64,000 nt of DNA from Grifola frondosa (Eukaryota > Basidiomycota > Agaricomycetes > Polyporales > Grifolaceae). The stretch lies in the NCBI GenBank assembly GCA_001683735.1, contig LUGG01000013.1, forward strand, positions 620,001 to 684,000. The letters run 5' to 3'. The first letter of the stretch is position 1; every line of letters begins with the position of its first letter. The position numbers and the translations under genes are program-made. Below are positions 1-12,257 of this stretch, one piece after another. The notes under the pieces are model-generated. The model did not search any database. It was given only the letters and a program-made list of their open reading frames with translations, and was not told the DNA's origin.

Positions 1-274
1 CAACTTCACCTCGATCAGCCGCTGGTTTTGTACGAAGGCCTACATGATTCAAATTTTACGACGACGTTGATCTCCGCCTGCTGGAAATCCTGGATCTCGA
101 ATATTGGGCTTGAGGCGTCCTTCATGTCATCGACGCCACTACATTCGACGCCTCACAGCTGTGAACGAAGTTATAAAATGTTCGGCTCAGAGCTTTGGAC
201 ATACATTCCGTCTCCATTCTTCTAACAGCCTTGCAAGGTCCACCGCCACTGTCAACATATCCATCTGCTTCTGA

Positions 275-1208
275 ATGATGGCCGAACCTCTGTATACACA
301 ATTGTCCCTCAGTGTTGATGCCTTGTTATCTGGACGCCATGCGATCCCTAATACTTCAAGGATTTGGGAGCCACCGCTCTCAAACCCAAATTCATATAAT
401 CCTGAACCATCCGACCTTACGCCTCGCTTTTTTTTTCGAGACTTTCGTGGACGAAAACGGGAACAAAGCCTACTATGGCGTGGGCTTCCACCGTATGGAA
501 TGGACCCCCGTGGCTACCAAGTTGCTGTCAACGCTCAAGAAGTTCCCCGGTGTATTGCAAAACATTCGTCGACTTTGGTTCACCGAAAACCGATTCCCCC
601 ACACAGAGGTTGTCAAACAGATCTTGTCCGAGTCTGTGGAGATATTACGGAATGTAAAGACCATATTCATCAAACACCTACACGTCCAGGAATGGACCCC
701 CAGTTTCACGAACCCAGCAGGCTTTAGGAGCGATTTTGGCTAATTTTGGATGTGCAATTTTGCCCCGATGACGACGCACGCTATGGAATTTCTGCTGATA
801 GTTTTACCGGTGACAACCTTGGTGGTGCGTGCGCCTCTGAACATGAGTAAGCGCGGGAGTTCATGTTGACAGACTCAATTTGACTAACATTCATATTCAG
901 TGACATCTTTTCGCTTCGACTGCTCGAATCCAAGGTTACGCATTTGCGAGATACATGCATCGACTCAAGAGAACGTCACTATGGAGCAAATGCGGCTGTC
1001 CTTTTTTTGGATCATGGGAGGGTTGAATAAAGAAGATCTTAAAGTCAGATGCTTCGTCAATGAGGCAGAGATGTCCGAAATACCGCTCTATAACTCGGAG
1101 TTTGTCCTGGCCGACGGCGGTCGATGGCTGAGAGTGGAAGAAATGCGTAAATTTTCTGAGTATCTCCCCTGGTGGCATCCATCTTATCCCGCCATGGGCA
1201 ATTCTTAG
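275..1208 (+). CDS. Hypothetical LRR/F-box-like protein, frames broken
   Basis: The clearest coding stretch is 312-743, reading as alternating hydrophobic and charged residues like the leucine-rich half of basidiomycete F-box proteins (KLLSTLKKFPGVLQNIRRLWF, then VEILRNVKTIF). A second stretch, 895-1208, lies in another frame after an intron-like segment ending in TTCAG at about 900 and includes a GGRWLRVEEMRKF segment. No F-box itself is visible; it may lie left of the window. Open frames switch several times (around 275, 312 and 1030), so this is a decayed gene or one damaged by sequence indels. The start is unknown and the family assignment is an inference from composition. Confidence 0.3.
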
Positions 1209-1597
1209 GATCTTGTTACTGGCTCGATCGAATATATGTGATGTATTCTTACTCTATAACTATTCGTTTCGTTCGATCCATGTAGTGTGGAGATATGTGA
1301 CCGCATGTCATTCCCAAACATAGCATAATAATAGACCTTCGCAAACAGATTCAAGTTGAGGATTGAATTCAGATCAGCCGCTCTTGCAGAATGGTCCGCA
1401 AGCAGTCATGCGGTCTCCACATGCACGTAATAAAATGGGCCCTCAACCTGAGCTTCTCCTGCATCGTGTTTCCCATCCTGGTCGTTATCTCAGGATCACG
1501 GAAGACCCAACGTCTGAAGCAACTTCATAGCTGCACGAACACTCCTGCCTCGCGATAGACAATCTGTGAAACTCCTCCACTCATCCTGTTCACAACT
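1209..1597. other. Intergenic, nothing recognised
   Basis: No open frame of note. This is presumably the 3' end of the fragment to the left and the promoter and leader of the BTB gene that starts at 1598; a pyrimidine-rich stretch precedes the start codon. Confidence 0.5.
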
Positions 1598-2690
1598 ATG
1601 AGCGATTCGGAAACGTTGAGCGATACCACACAAAGTGCTCACCCGGACTTTCTTCATTCTTTCAATGACGCAGATGCAGACATAATCGTCCGCTCCTCAG
1701 ATGACATAGAATTTCGCCTATACAAGGTCGTGTTGGCCAAAGCGTCTCCCATATTCAAGGCTCTCTCGGCATCCACGCAGCAAACTGGTGACGGGGATCA
1801 GTCAGCCGCAGCGTTTCCCGAAGGGCTTCCCGTTATCACCGTATCCGAGGACGGCCAAATATTCGAGAACTTGATGCGGCTTTGTTACCCGGTCGAACAG
1901 CCCCACTTTGACCGACTGGACGATGCAGCAGGAGTGATGGAGGCAGCGAAAAAGTATGGCATGACGCCTGTGCTTGTGCGGATGAAGGACTCGTTGATGT
2001 CGTTCATCGAGAGGGAGCCGCTGAGGATATTCGCACTCGCCTATCGCTGGCGGCTCGAGGATGTCGCGCGCAAGGCGGCGACCCAGTTTTTAGGGCACAG
2101 CCTACGCTCGTTGCCGCCATCGATGCCCGCCGAATTCCATCATCTACTTATTCCCTCCGACACATACTACAACCTCCAAGCCTATCATCGTCGATGCATG
2201 GATTTCGCTGTCAGTCACACTGTAAGCTTGGAGTGGGTGTTGAGTGTGCGAGGGCATAAAGTGAAGAAGGCATTCCGGAAGGGAGGGAAGCCGTGGTTGG
2301 ACGTCTCATCGTCCTGGATTTGGTTCTCGTGCAAGTCGAGGGATTGTGAGGTTGACAGGACGGGTATCGCCATAACAATGGGGGAGTGCAAGGGAACATT
2401 TCGACCGAAGGTTTGGTGGATGGATTATATTCGACGGGCCAGGCAGGAGCTCGAGAATCGTCCTGTGGGAAGGGCCGTCAAAGGTCCAGCGATGCTGGAG
2501 CCATCACTGCGGAAAGCGGGGAATTGTCTGACCTGCGGGCCCGCTGCTTATCAGGATTTGATGGAGTTCAGCGAGTTGCTCGCCGCCAGAGTGGACGAAT
2601 CCTCCGCCCAGGTAAATACTATAAGAATGAATGATGTGCCAGTCTGACAACCATTTCTGTGTTCAGCTTCCGCTCGAATTGCACTTCTGA
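1598..2690 (+). CDS. BTB/POZ domain protein
   Basis: The BTB domain starts near residue 20 with the family pattern D-A-D-I-I-V-R-S-S-D-D-I-E-F, then LYKVVLAKASPIFKAL, and ends around residue 110 with a segment that opens LMRLCYP. BTB folds mediate dimerisation and, in many proteins, binding to cullin-3 ligases; the role here is unknown. The remaining 230 residues are a basidiomycete-type alpha-helical tail ending in a CLTCGPAAYQDLM segment with two cysteines. One short 3' intron (2612-2666) joins a tiny last exon encoding LPLELHF. The same gene structure, including the tiny last exon, occurs in the two BTB genes at 14.5 and 16.6 kb, so all three are paralogues. The ATG at 1598 is the first in frame. 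Confidence 0.85.
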
Positions 2691-3038
2691 GGTACGGCAC
2701 TGTCACGGAGATTCCGCTAGTTGGGAATATTGGTTTTCGAGTTAGTTGGATGATATCATTGTGCTGTAACCACTTACCAATGGAACACCATTGAACTCTT
2801 TCATCTTGTTATCAACCGAAGCTTGCTGGAACATTAGAAAGGCTATCGAGTCGTTCTTGGAACTCAACTTTCGGAGAGTCTAAAGGGGATGCGTGCAAAT
2901 AACCATAGATACACTTGCCGCTCAGTACGATCATATCAGCCAGTGATCCAAAACAAAATGTGAAGTGGTGAAGTCCAAGATAGAATAATTACATGCCGAA
3001 GTGCAAATTAAAGAATCCAACAAACGTGCGTTACCTCG
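2691..3038. other. Convergent intergenic gap
   Basis: This is the space between the 3' ends of the BTB gene and SEY1. It is AT-richer than its neighbours and no gene or clear signal is seen. Confidence 0.5.
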
Positions 3039-6000
3039 CTACATCGGCTCCGCCTTGAACTGCCTCAGCTCCATCTCCACTTCATCACGCGTGGACTCCT
3101 TGTGGGCTGGCTGTGACCGTACAGGTTGCGCTAGCTGTGGTTGAGAGAAATGCTCCCGCAAGCGATGTTCGACTTGGCGATGAACCTAGTCAAGGCAACA
3201 ACTGATTAGTGAAGGTAGAGACGATTCGGGTATGATATCGTACCTCGCCACCTAGTGTCCGTCCGATCTGCAACACAGGGCCAACCATTCCCAATTGAAC
3301 GATGACGTAGCTGCGATATGCGAACATATGAGTGAGAACCCACATAAACAGAACGGAGTTAAGACTTACGCAGTGGCGAGCAGGATCAACAACAAAGCGA
3401 AGTACAACGGATTGAAGAGAATATACATTGCCTCATTCCACCCAAGCACGACGAGTACGCCATACATCCAGTAGGGGATCTGTGCCACGCTCGACACTGT
3501 ACTGCGCTTCGCCTCAACATAGTACGCGTCTGCGTCCTTGCGGAAGCGGCTAGAAAGGTCCAGCGCCTTTGTCTCGGAAAAGACTATCAGCGTGGAAGGG
3601 AAGTCGAAGTCCTCCGAAGTGGAAAGGGAATCAGAGGTCTCAGATGGAAGGGTATATTCAAGAGAAGAATCGATCGGGGATATTTTGGAGTAGAGGGGTA
3701 TGAGTTCGAGGGCCTGGTATTGTTAGGGACAGCATCTTTACTAAACTGCGAACGCAACGAACCTCGTCTTTTGCCTTCTTGAAGGCACCGTCAATGTCGT
3801 CTTCGGGTTTCCACACTCGGGGAACGCCATGTTCATCGTAGCGGAAATGCTCCTCGAAGTGCGTGCGCAACTTGCCGAGGAACGGTATGTCAGCCGTCTG
3901 CTCATCGATTTTTGCACGCAGAGCCAACCAGGCGCGTTTCCGGATCATTGCAAGTGCTGTAGAATTCTCCTCGTCGGTACAGTCGAAGCCTGTATTAAAT
4001 GTTACGTAGGACACAAATCATCAGCGTGACAAAATGCGACGAACTTTTAGCTTTGGTGAGATAGGATGACTCTGCCTTCTCAAGAGTTCCTCGGAAGACA
4101 GTAAGAATTTTGTCCCACATATCTGACGCGGGCTGGCTGAGATGGAGATTGACCGGTTCTGAGATTTGCCTCTTGAAGTTGCGCTACATGGGCGAATGAG
4201 AAATGCGTTCTTCTAAATATGAAGAAACGTGCTCACCTCAATGACGTTCACCATCTTTTTCGTCTCGTCTTTCCGACACTGGTCCGCGACACTTCTCACC
4301 TCCTCTCTCAATAGCGTCAGCTCCTCCTCGTAGCTCCACTCCGTACCCTCCACAAGCGCCTCCTTCGCGCCCTCCAGGAACCGCTTCTCTAGGCGTTCCC
4401 GTGCCGCAGCAACAACATCCGCGAAGTTATATTCTTCTCCTCGCATGCTATCAACCATCTCCTTCTTGAACGTCGCAAGGCATGCCTTATGCAAGTTCTT
4501 GAGCTGACCGAGAAACAGCGGGGAGAGCGTGGAGTCGAGCACCGCGATTAGGTCCGCGCGTTTGCGGTTATAGACGCCTTGGTGGTAACGGGATGCATCG
4601 CGGTCATAGCGCGCTATATTATATTTATTAGCAGATGCAGTGGCATGACCACATTTGAGGTGCTCACTCAGTGCACCGACACGCCAATTACGCATCATGC
4701 CGCCCAGACCTTCAACGACCTTGCCAGACTCGATCGGTCGCTTCTGCGGTTTCGCCTGCTCATTGAATTCTGTCAACGCCGCCGTGGAAATTTCGTCGCA
4801 CCGGAACTGCGCGAGCAGTTCCTGCTGGGTGGGCAGGTCCAAATCTTTATTGGTCTGCACTTGTTCCTGCACGAAGAAGTTGCGTGAGGGAGCTGCAAGA
4901 TGCAGAATGTACTGCGCAAACAAACCCAAATTCCCTCCATGTAGAAAGCCACACCATCCGCCGGAATCCGCTTGTGGTATGCGGGCTTGAACACGTAGTC
5001 CTCTTTGTTCTTGTCTGCGAACCGCTTTCGCAGCTCCTGCACCTCACTCTCGAATTTGTCTGCCGCGAGAATCTTGTGCGGCAGCGCAGCAAAAGAGAGG
5101 TCAAAGTAATCGGACAGTTGCCGGTCCTGGAGTTCCGATGGCTTGGACAGTGAGTCCCAAATCTTCATTAAATCAGCGGTAAGCGTGGCTTGCAGGTTCG
5201 CCAAGGGGTCGTGCCAATGTGATCCCGAATCACGAAGAGAAGAAGTGTTCGTTGGTTGCGACTGAGGAAGAACGGTGAGACGAAGACAAACACGGCTTAG
5301 CCGTCCAACCTACCCATCAGCTGTCTTCTTACCGAACAAGCCTAGGTTGACCTCGAAGACGGTCTTGAGTAAACCCATGTTGGCGCCCTGATATAGGCCG
5401 ACCTGATGCTCCCATAAGTTTACAATCAGGACTTCCGACGAAGCGAGAGAGAAAAGAGCAGATTTGCGTTCGAAATCCTGGCGCATGTCAAGGATAAGCG
5501 AGGGAAACAACTGAAATATCGCGGAGGCATACTTGATCTTCTCCGCGTTCTCGGCCGTCAGTGCCTTCGACGTCCATGACCATAACGTTCATGCCCTTTC
5601 CTTTGCACATCCAGATGCCTGCAATAGAATCGTAAGTATAAAACTGGCACCGGGATCTATTGCGACCTGGAGGTAACCTTTGGTCGTCTGCTGCCGCTTC
5701 GTCTCGTCCATGACGTCAAAATTAGTTCCGAATAATCTATTCAGGAGTGTACCTAGAGTTGAGCAACATGAGTAAATTATATACCGATAATTGCGTGTAC
5801 ATACTTTTCCCCGTTGATTGTGAGCCAAACACGGCGACGATGTCATAGTCAAACCCAGCATGCTGTAGTCCCCAACGCTCAACTGTGGGGTCAGTTCCGG
5901 CCTATTAATTTGTCCGTACGTTAGAAAAATGATACACCAAATCTAAGAGTACACGAACGTGAATTGTTTCTCGTCATTAATGATCTGTATGCGATCAGAA

Positions 6001-6143
6001 CTGGTCTCCTGTGGGACTGTCACGCTGCCGTTTGTGTAGTGACCGTTCATAGCTGGTGTCCGACCCGCGGATGATGAGACGTCAAATTTGGAGGGTAAAG
6101 AAGATAGAGTTCCGTTGACAGAGTGTACGATAGCCTGTGTCAT
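3039..6143 (-). CDS. SEY1: Sey1/RHD3-family dynamin-like GTPase (ER fusion)
   Basis: Sey1 fuses ER tubules homotypically; it is the fungal counterpart of atlastin. Visible G motifs are P-loop GSQSTGKST (split by an intron at about 5769-5816), switch [11 protein letters not shown]3 [14 protein letters not shown] and the IRD (RD) motif near 5235. A long helical middle follows, then two hydrophobic segments (about 3380-3530) forming the membrane hairpin, and a charged tail ending KAEPM. The start chosen is the ATG at 6143; the frame stays open to 6242 but has only a GTG there. At about 5885 the frame shifts between ELTPQ and ERWGL with no possible intron, so one base seems to be missing. The gene is divergent from the acetoacetyl-CoA synthetase gene. 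Confidence 0.92.
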
Positions 6144-6462
6144 GAGAGGAGGTGGTGGCCGTGGCAGATCAAGAGTAGTAGAGGTGACGAACGCGGTTTC
6201 TGGGCGTGGTACTCGCTCTCCTTCCAAAAGAGGCCTGGCCACGCGAGCATGGAGCGTTAATTTGGCTGACCATATATGGCCGTGGCTGATCCAAACTTGG
6301 ACTAAGCTGGTACCTCGGTCCTCAGCTGACCCTTGGCTGACCCCGTCTATACGGCTATATCCTTTCTCTCAAGCCCGTCAATCATGCTGCCCGTATGCCG
6401 GCACTTGCATAAGAATAGCCGTCTCCTCTTTCTCCAGCTACGAACATTCCCATTCAAACACC
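6144..6462. promoter_or_regulatory. Shared divergent promoter, SEY1 and acetoacetyl-CoA synthetase
   Basis: The 319 nt between the two start codons must hold both promoters. The only visible landmarks are a CTATATCC element near 6354 and a pyrimidine-rich run before the synthetase ATG. The short TGGCTGA(C/T) word recurs (around 6263, 6288 and 6330), which could be a site, but this is not tested. Confidence 0.4.
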
Positions 6463-9308
6463 ATGCAGTCGCCTCTTGCTCAGCCAAAGCCCATCTGGAC
6501 TCCTGCGTTTCCCGCTCGTACATCTCTAGACACGTTCCGTCGTATGATTAACCGCAAACATGGTCTGAACCTTAGTACGTCCCTCAGGCTCCCATCCGGC
6601 GCGTGTGACTGACTATCAGGATGCAGGAGACTTTCACGATCTACATAAGTACTCAGTTGAGGACTACACATTCTGGAAAGATCTGTGGGAATACCTTGGT
6701 ATCGTGTACTCGGTTCCCCCAGAGAAGGTAATGCATTGTATCCAAACTTCGATATCTTGCCTTGTCTGAATCGACCCATCGTACAGATCATAGAAGAAGG
6801 ACGCATGAAGGAGATCCCGACTTGGTTCCCAGGCGCTAGACTGAACTATGCGCAGAACCTGCTACTTCGAGATGACGATGCTATCGCGTGCACTGGCGCT
6901 CGAGAGACGGGTGACATTGTACACCACAGCTTTCGCGAACTGCGTCAGATGGTGAGGCAGATGGCCGCAGCTATGCGAGTCAATGGGGTCCAAACTGGTG
7001 ACCGAGTCGCTGGTATGTCCATCGTGAATTCCATATACCTGTTGTTAATGATCCTCTCCGCCTCAAAAGCCATTGTCACCAACTCAGTCACGGCTGTGGT
7101 CATTGTCCTAGCTGCTGCGAGCATCGGTGCGCTCTTTTCGAGCACTGCCACTGACATGGGCACCCAAGTACGGCTAAATTTCATTGCGTTCCAGATCGTC
7201 GTTTTTATTACTTCTTGGACAGGGCATCCTTGACAGGTATCGTCAAATTCAGCCGAAACTTGTCTTTTCCGAGACAGAGGTCGTCTACTCGGGGAAGACA
7301 ATTGACCTTCTACCTAGAGTAGAGGAAGTTGCCCGAGATTTGGTTTCTGGGGGCCTTCAGAGCATCATATTGCTCCCTAGTGTCAAAAGTGGGAAGGAAA
7401 TTACCGGTCCTCGTACAGCGAGAATTCCCAACAGGTATTTTCATCGTGTTGCCGTCGCAATTCTGATCTAAACGATGGTATTTTTGTAGCATATCCTTAT
7501 CGGCCTTTTTGGCATCGGGTGATAACCGCGAGCTAGTCTTTGAGCAGTTGCCTTTTAACCATCCTCTGTATATTTTGTATTCATCCGGAACAAGCGGCCC
7601 CCCAAAGTGCATCGTTCACTGTGCCGGAGTAGGAACAATTTTTAATACTTCTCACCCTTTCTTCTGATACCTCCACTTGCAGGGCGTATTGCTGAAAGAC
7701 AAGAACGAACTTGCCGTCGGATATAGTTTGAACAGGGATGACACTTATTTCCAGTACACCACTGTTTGTATCCATTCTATTGGTCCCTGCTTCTTCAGCT
7801 CTGATTGTTCTCGGGTTCCAGACAGGATGGATGATGTGGCAACTGATGCTCCACGGACTTTCGTGCGGAGCCCGCACGATTTTATATGATGGGTCTCCAT
7901 TCTACCCGGACGTGCGGGACTTCCTGAAATTTATCAGCGACCAAGGGTGAGTGCAGTAGCCATTCAACGAACAGTTCCATTCGACGGCTACTAATACTTC
8001 CTGGTTTTCCCAGCGTGACTGTCATGGGAACGAGTCCGCGCTTCCTCAGCGAGGTGCAGGGGCGGGGAATAGAGCCATGTACGCTAAAGAATACTATTTA
8101 TTGTTATTGCTGTAAACTAACAACAGTGCGTAACAGCTAAGCTGGCCAATTTCGACTGCTTGCGTGTCTTGTCGTCGACAGGAGCCGTCTTGACGGCGCC
8201 CATGTTCGAGTGGGCACAGCAGGCCTTCAACCCGAACGTTCACCTTGTGTCTGTCTCAGGCGGAACGGACGTTTGCAGTGCATGTGAGCCGTTTGTTCCC
8301 CTATCACTCGCTCCCCAGGCTCATAGAAATCCCAACAAAGTTGTGGGCGGTGTCTCTACGCAACCTGTGTACGCTGGAGGTACATACATCGGGTTTCACG
8401 GTGATTATTAGCAGCTCATGGCGTTATTTTTGTGTTCAGAAATCCAAGGCAAGACGCTGGGGATGAAGGTGGAGATCTTCGACCCTGATGGCAAGAACAT
8501 AGAAGATACAGGGATGCCCGGTGAGTTGGTGTGCACCAGGCCGCATCCCTCGCTGCCTCTTGGCTTCTGGGGCGACGAGTCCGGAGAGAAGCTCCGGAAG
8601 TCATATTATGAGATGTATCCTGGTAAGGAAAGCAATAACGGAGCAAGTGGACTTGGACTGACGTTACATGTAATCAAAGGCGTGTGGCGCCAGGGTGACT
8701 TCATCGTCAAGAACCCTAAGACGCAAGGGTTTATGATCCTCGGACGCAGGTGAGCACATTCACAGACGTTTTTGTGACTTCTGTGTCGTGACATCATTCA
8801 ATTTAGTGACGGCGTCCTGAACCCGAGCGGTGTACGGTTCGGGTCTGCGGAGATCTACTCGATTATGGAACAGTTTACCCATGCAGTCGATGACTCGCTC
8901 TGCATTGGACAACGACGTCGACAGGACAGGGACGAGCGGGTCCTACTCTTCTTGAAGATGCGTGCAGGACATGCATTCGGCTCAACGCTGACGGAGAGCA
9001 TACGCTCTGCGATACGGAAGGGCCTCAGTCCGAGACACGTGCCGGCTTATATATTTGAAGTTGAAGACATTCCGGTGCGTGTATTCGGTCATGTCTTATA
9101 TCGATCGACATATCTTGATCTTTCCTGCCATTAGTACACTGTGAACAATAAGAAGATAGAGATTGCGGTGAAGCAGATTGTGTCGGGATCGACTATCGCG
9201 CCGAGCGGTACTGTCGCAAATCCAGAGTCTCTGAAGTTATACTACAAGTATAGGGAGCTGGAAAATTTGGTTGGTGAGAAGGAGGCGCAGGCAAAGGCGA
9301 AACTATAG
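6463..9308 (+). CDS. Acetoacetyl-CoA synthetase (ANL superfamily)
   Basis: This enzyme activates acetoacetate to acetoacetyl-CoA with ATP, feeding cytosolic sterol and lipid synthesis from ketone bodies or leucine breakdown. N-terminal ACS-type segment: [15 protein letters not shown]. Adenylation-site motifs: [14 protein letters not shown] (A3) and an aromatic TGWMMWQ segment. The [13 protein letters not shown] segment is typical of the acetoacetyl-CoA branch, and the C-terminus has [15 protein letters not shown] and [12 protein letters not shown], which carries the catalytic lysine. About a dozen short introns are needed and every splice joins in frame, so the gene is intact. It ends AKAKL. 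The start ATG at 6463 is the first after a pyrimidine-rich leader. Expression is probably coordinated with SEY1 only through the shared promoter region. Confidence 0.93.
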
Positions 9309-9707
9309 CGCATTTTGCGAGAATCTGATTGACAAGAAACAATACAATGATGGTTCATTTGTAGCGATGTGATCGAGACTCTCACGGCAGAAACACACGA
9401 GATCTCGTGGATTACATATCTCGTCCAGTCAACCAGTGATCATGATTTGCTTGTCACGGTCGACTCCGTCTGTGATTATTGGCTTTGGAAAACTATACGC
9501 CGTGCAGAGACTGGGGATACAATAATGACATCAGTCCTCCGAGTCCCTGGATAGTACAAAATTGAGTGGACGTAGGTGTCATGTACCGTACTCTGACAAC
9601 GCTCCGAACGAGTCGCAGCAAAGAAATGAACTGAGAAGCGGGTTGAACATGAACCGAAACAGTAGATAAAGAAAACGCGAACATGAGGGCAAGTATAAAT
9701 TACTGTC
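9309..9707. other. Convergent intergenic gap
   Basis: Nothing was recognised between the 3' ends of the synthetase gene and the minus-strand hypothetical gene. Short open frames here lack codon or domain character. Confidence 0.5.
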
Positions 9708-10698
9708 TCAACATTGCCTAGTCATACTGTGAATACCACATTTATTCCCGTGCCCCGGAGGAGCACGCTGGATACCGCATCCGATCTCAAACGCCGCGCG
9801 GTCATTGAATGCATATGGAAACATGGTTGGATGTCTCTGATCCCGTGGAGCAGGAAGATGATCCGCATTGAGCATTGCACATGTCCTGTCACGGATAGGC
9901 TGTGGCGCTGGAATGGCCTCAAGTCGCGAGACATCGAAGGGAACAAAATGAGCCATGTCCATTTTATGCTGTAAATCGATTGGATCTATGCAAGCTTCCA
10001 TCAGAAGGGCTACATTGAGAAAATACACCAAAACTACGCACCGAGTTTGTAGGTGGAGCCATCCCGGCAGTGGAGGAAAAGATATGATATCTTCGTGAAA
10101 TCAGATTCCACGAGCATGGGTGGTTTCCCGTCGACCTCATCTTCGAACACAACACCAATAATGCCGCCAAATAATACCTCTTCCATCGCGAAGCCCTGCT
10201 CGGGAAATTTGTACAATGGGGACAGCAGAATGCGAAATGGTATGGAAATTTGGAATTATCATCAACAGGTTCAGAAGGCTTGGAAAATCGAACGGACATT
10301 GCATGTCCTAGTTGATGCAGAATAATTGTGACAATGATGAACCGAAATAGAATGAGATTCTGCTCAGAATGGTTGTTCAGCAAAGCATCGGCAAGACGAC
10401 CATGAATGAACAGCGTCGTGGGATCATTGATCAGCCGAACATTAAAAAGCCATAGTCCAGACGAAGATACAGCAGGGCAGGGGAATTCATTTTCGATGAA
10501 GGACAAAAGGGCGGGAGTATCAGGGGTTGCGAATGGGAATGGTGGATCGTTGATGTCATAAGGCGTGACCTTGAAGATGGGTTCGAAGGCCGCAAGAAGG
10601 CTGGGTTGCTGTATAAGAGCATTCCGAATAGCAAGAAAGAGAGGCTTGAAAAGGTCAACGCGCGGTCCACTTGTCTCAATATCAGTCGTCGAAGTCAT
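9708..10698 (-). CDS. Hypothetical basidiomycete protein with HQLGH motif
   Basis: This resembles a recurrent uncharacterised basidiomycete family of about 300 residues in which a hydrophobic helix carries an H-E-x-x-H-type motif, followed by a conserved E-x-G-F-x-x-E-E-x-L-F-G-G segment. Here the helix reads ILHQLGHAMSV, so the usual glutamate is glutamine, and the second block reads EQGFAMEEVLFGGIIG. A zinc-peptidase-like fold is possible, but activity is doubtful. At about 10202 the frame changes inside a C-run, needing one added base. At about 10020-10055 a 32-nt GT-AG segment, shorter than any normal intron, separates the last part. The ATG at 10698 is the first in frame. The function is unknown. 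Confidence 0.6.
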
Positions 10699-12257
10699 GG
10701 TTCGAGTTTGAGTCCACTTTGTCGATCAGCCGCCTGCGCACCCCTATGTAGCTAAAAACGTTTGGTTCCGCCACCGGGCAGAATACAGTTACTATTACAT
10801 GAAGCGAATTGTCATTTACATACCGTACGTAGTATCCGAACGGATTTTGAACGGTCAAATGCCACATTCGAAATGTGCCACAAGCACTTAGGACTGATAT
10901 CAGCGCTCCTCAATCTGCGTTGCAGGCCCAAATGTCACATTTCCCTGGGGTGTTTGCTGCGCACGTCCGTCAAAGCAAGCTGACTTTAACAGGTACTTCG
11001 GTTGTCCCGATATGTACTATGATGCCAAGAAGAATCTATGTAGCACAGAACATGTTAAATTCCACTGCTCGGCCGAATACAAATTGTTCGCACCTGTATA
11101 ATCTGGCCTTTGGAGGAGCATTTCGGCCACTGTCAGCAGCGCGAATTTGCGAAACACAGTGAAGTTCCTTTCCAACAGTAGGTCAGGCCAGAAATAACAC
11201 AGCAGTTGAAGCAAAGCATGCATCTTTGTTGTCTTTGATTCCGCGGCGGTATGTCTTACCGGAAATTAGGTAAGTCGAGATCAGGTCTGCAAAGATAATC
11301 ACGATGGTCTCAATCCCAGCAAAGATGACCTAGTAAGATGTCATCAAATAGGGATATGATGAAGTTGGTCACCGACTCGACGAACACGGCGACCAGGTAC
11401 ATAATGACGGTCGTGGAAACTCTAGATATGGGCTATGTATGGCAAGAGGAATGCTCGAACGATATTGTGGCGATGAGCGTTTCTGCGAAATGTCAGTATC
11501 AGCACTAATTTCGGGGAATCTACTTCTGGATTAGCCCTCAGTATAATTCTCGTGGCACCACCATGTATTTTCGGGGATATCGTACTGCGATTGCCCGAGG
11601 CAGATGATTCCATTCAACGTTGACCAAATTCGCAAAACTGTGAAACGTGCATGCAGAAGCAGCATCCGGAAAAGGGTAAGGTGAGGATTCAACGCCCTTG
11701 CGCTTCTTCGAAGATCAGATAGATGTGTCACCTATGTCAGAAATTTTCATATCATGTGTCCACGTTCGAGGCCGTGGCCCGAGCGCACAAAACCGAAACG
11801 ATAAACGTTAAACCTCAAGGGCGGCTGGCGACGAGCCGGAACTGCTTGGCAAGGGAAACAGCGAAAAGTGGCAAAGGCAGACGAGATACTTCAGGACATC
11901 ATGCCGGCGAACGAGATAGGAACGTGGAGGCAATGCTTCCACCGGACGCAATGTTCCAGCAAAGAAGCGAAAGAAGCTGTTAATAGAGATAAATAGCCGT
12001 AGAAGTGTGTTACGTGCCATATAAGGCAAAGATATTGGGTTATCGGATAATTAACGCCACGTGGTTGAGAAACGGAGAGAGAGGAACGGCTGTTTCACGT
12101 TGTTTGTTGGCAGAGCCTTTGCAGAGTTTAGCTGGTTTCCTCTATAGAAGATTCATCAAAGCCTTCGCATTTTTCTCGGCGCACGCCTACACTCCACTCC
12201 TTTGTTTAGCTCATTTCTATTCTTTCCGGGAACACTATATAACGACTCCCCCGTAAT
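10699..12257. other. Gene-poor interval upstream of the glutaredoxin-like gene
   Basis: About 1.6 kb without a convincing complete gene. It holds the membrane-protein remnant listed separately and the promoter of the glutaredoxin-like gene. A TATATAA lies at 12236-12242, only about 16 nt before the ATG at 12258, which would fit translation starting at the next in-frame ATG (12297). Confidence 0.45.
11249..11430 (-). pseudogene. Remnant of a multi-pass membrane protein gene
   Basis: The minus strand contains RVSTTVIMYLVAVFVESV and, in another frame just downstream, GIETIVIIFADLISTYLIS. Both look like transmembrane helices VI and VII of the seven-helix proteins common in basidiomycetes, where a helix ending V(V/F)ES is usual. 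Upstream, 11531-11731 has only scattered matches such as LRIWSTLNGI. Frames and stops alternate and no start or end can be drawn, so this is probably a dead copy. The assignment rests on pattern resemblance only. Confidence 0.3.

Noticed and set aside
10020..10055. 32-nt GT-AG intron in the HQLGH gene
   Set aside because: Not called as an intron because it is shorter than known fungal introns; another one-base error is as likely.
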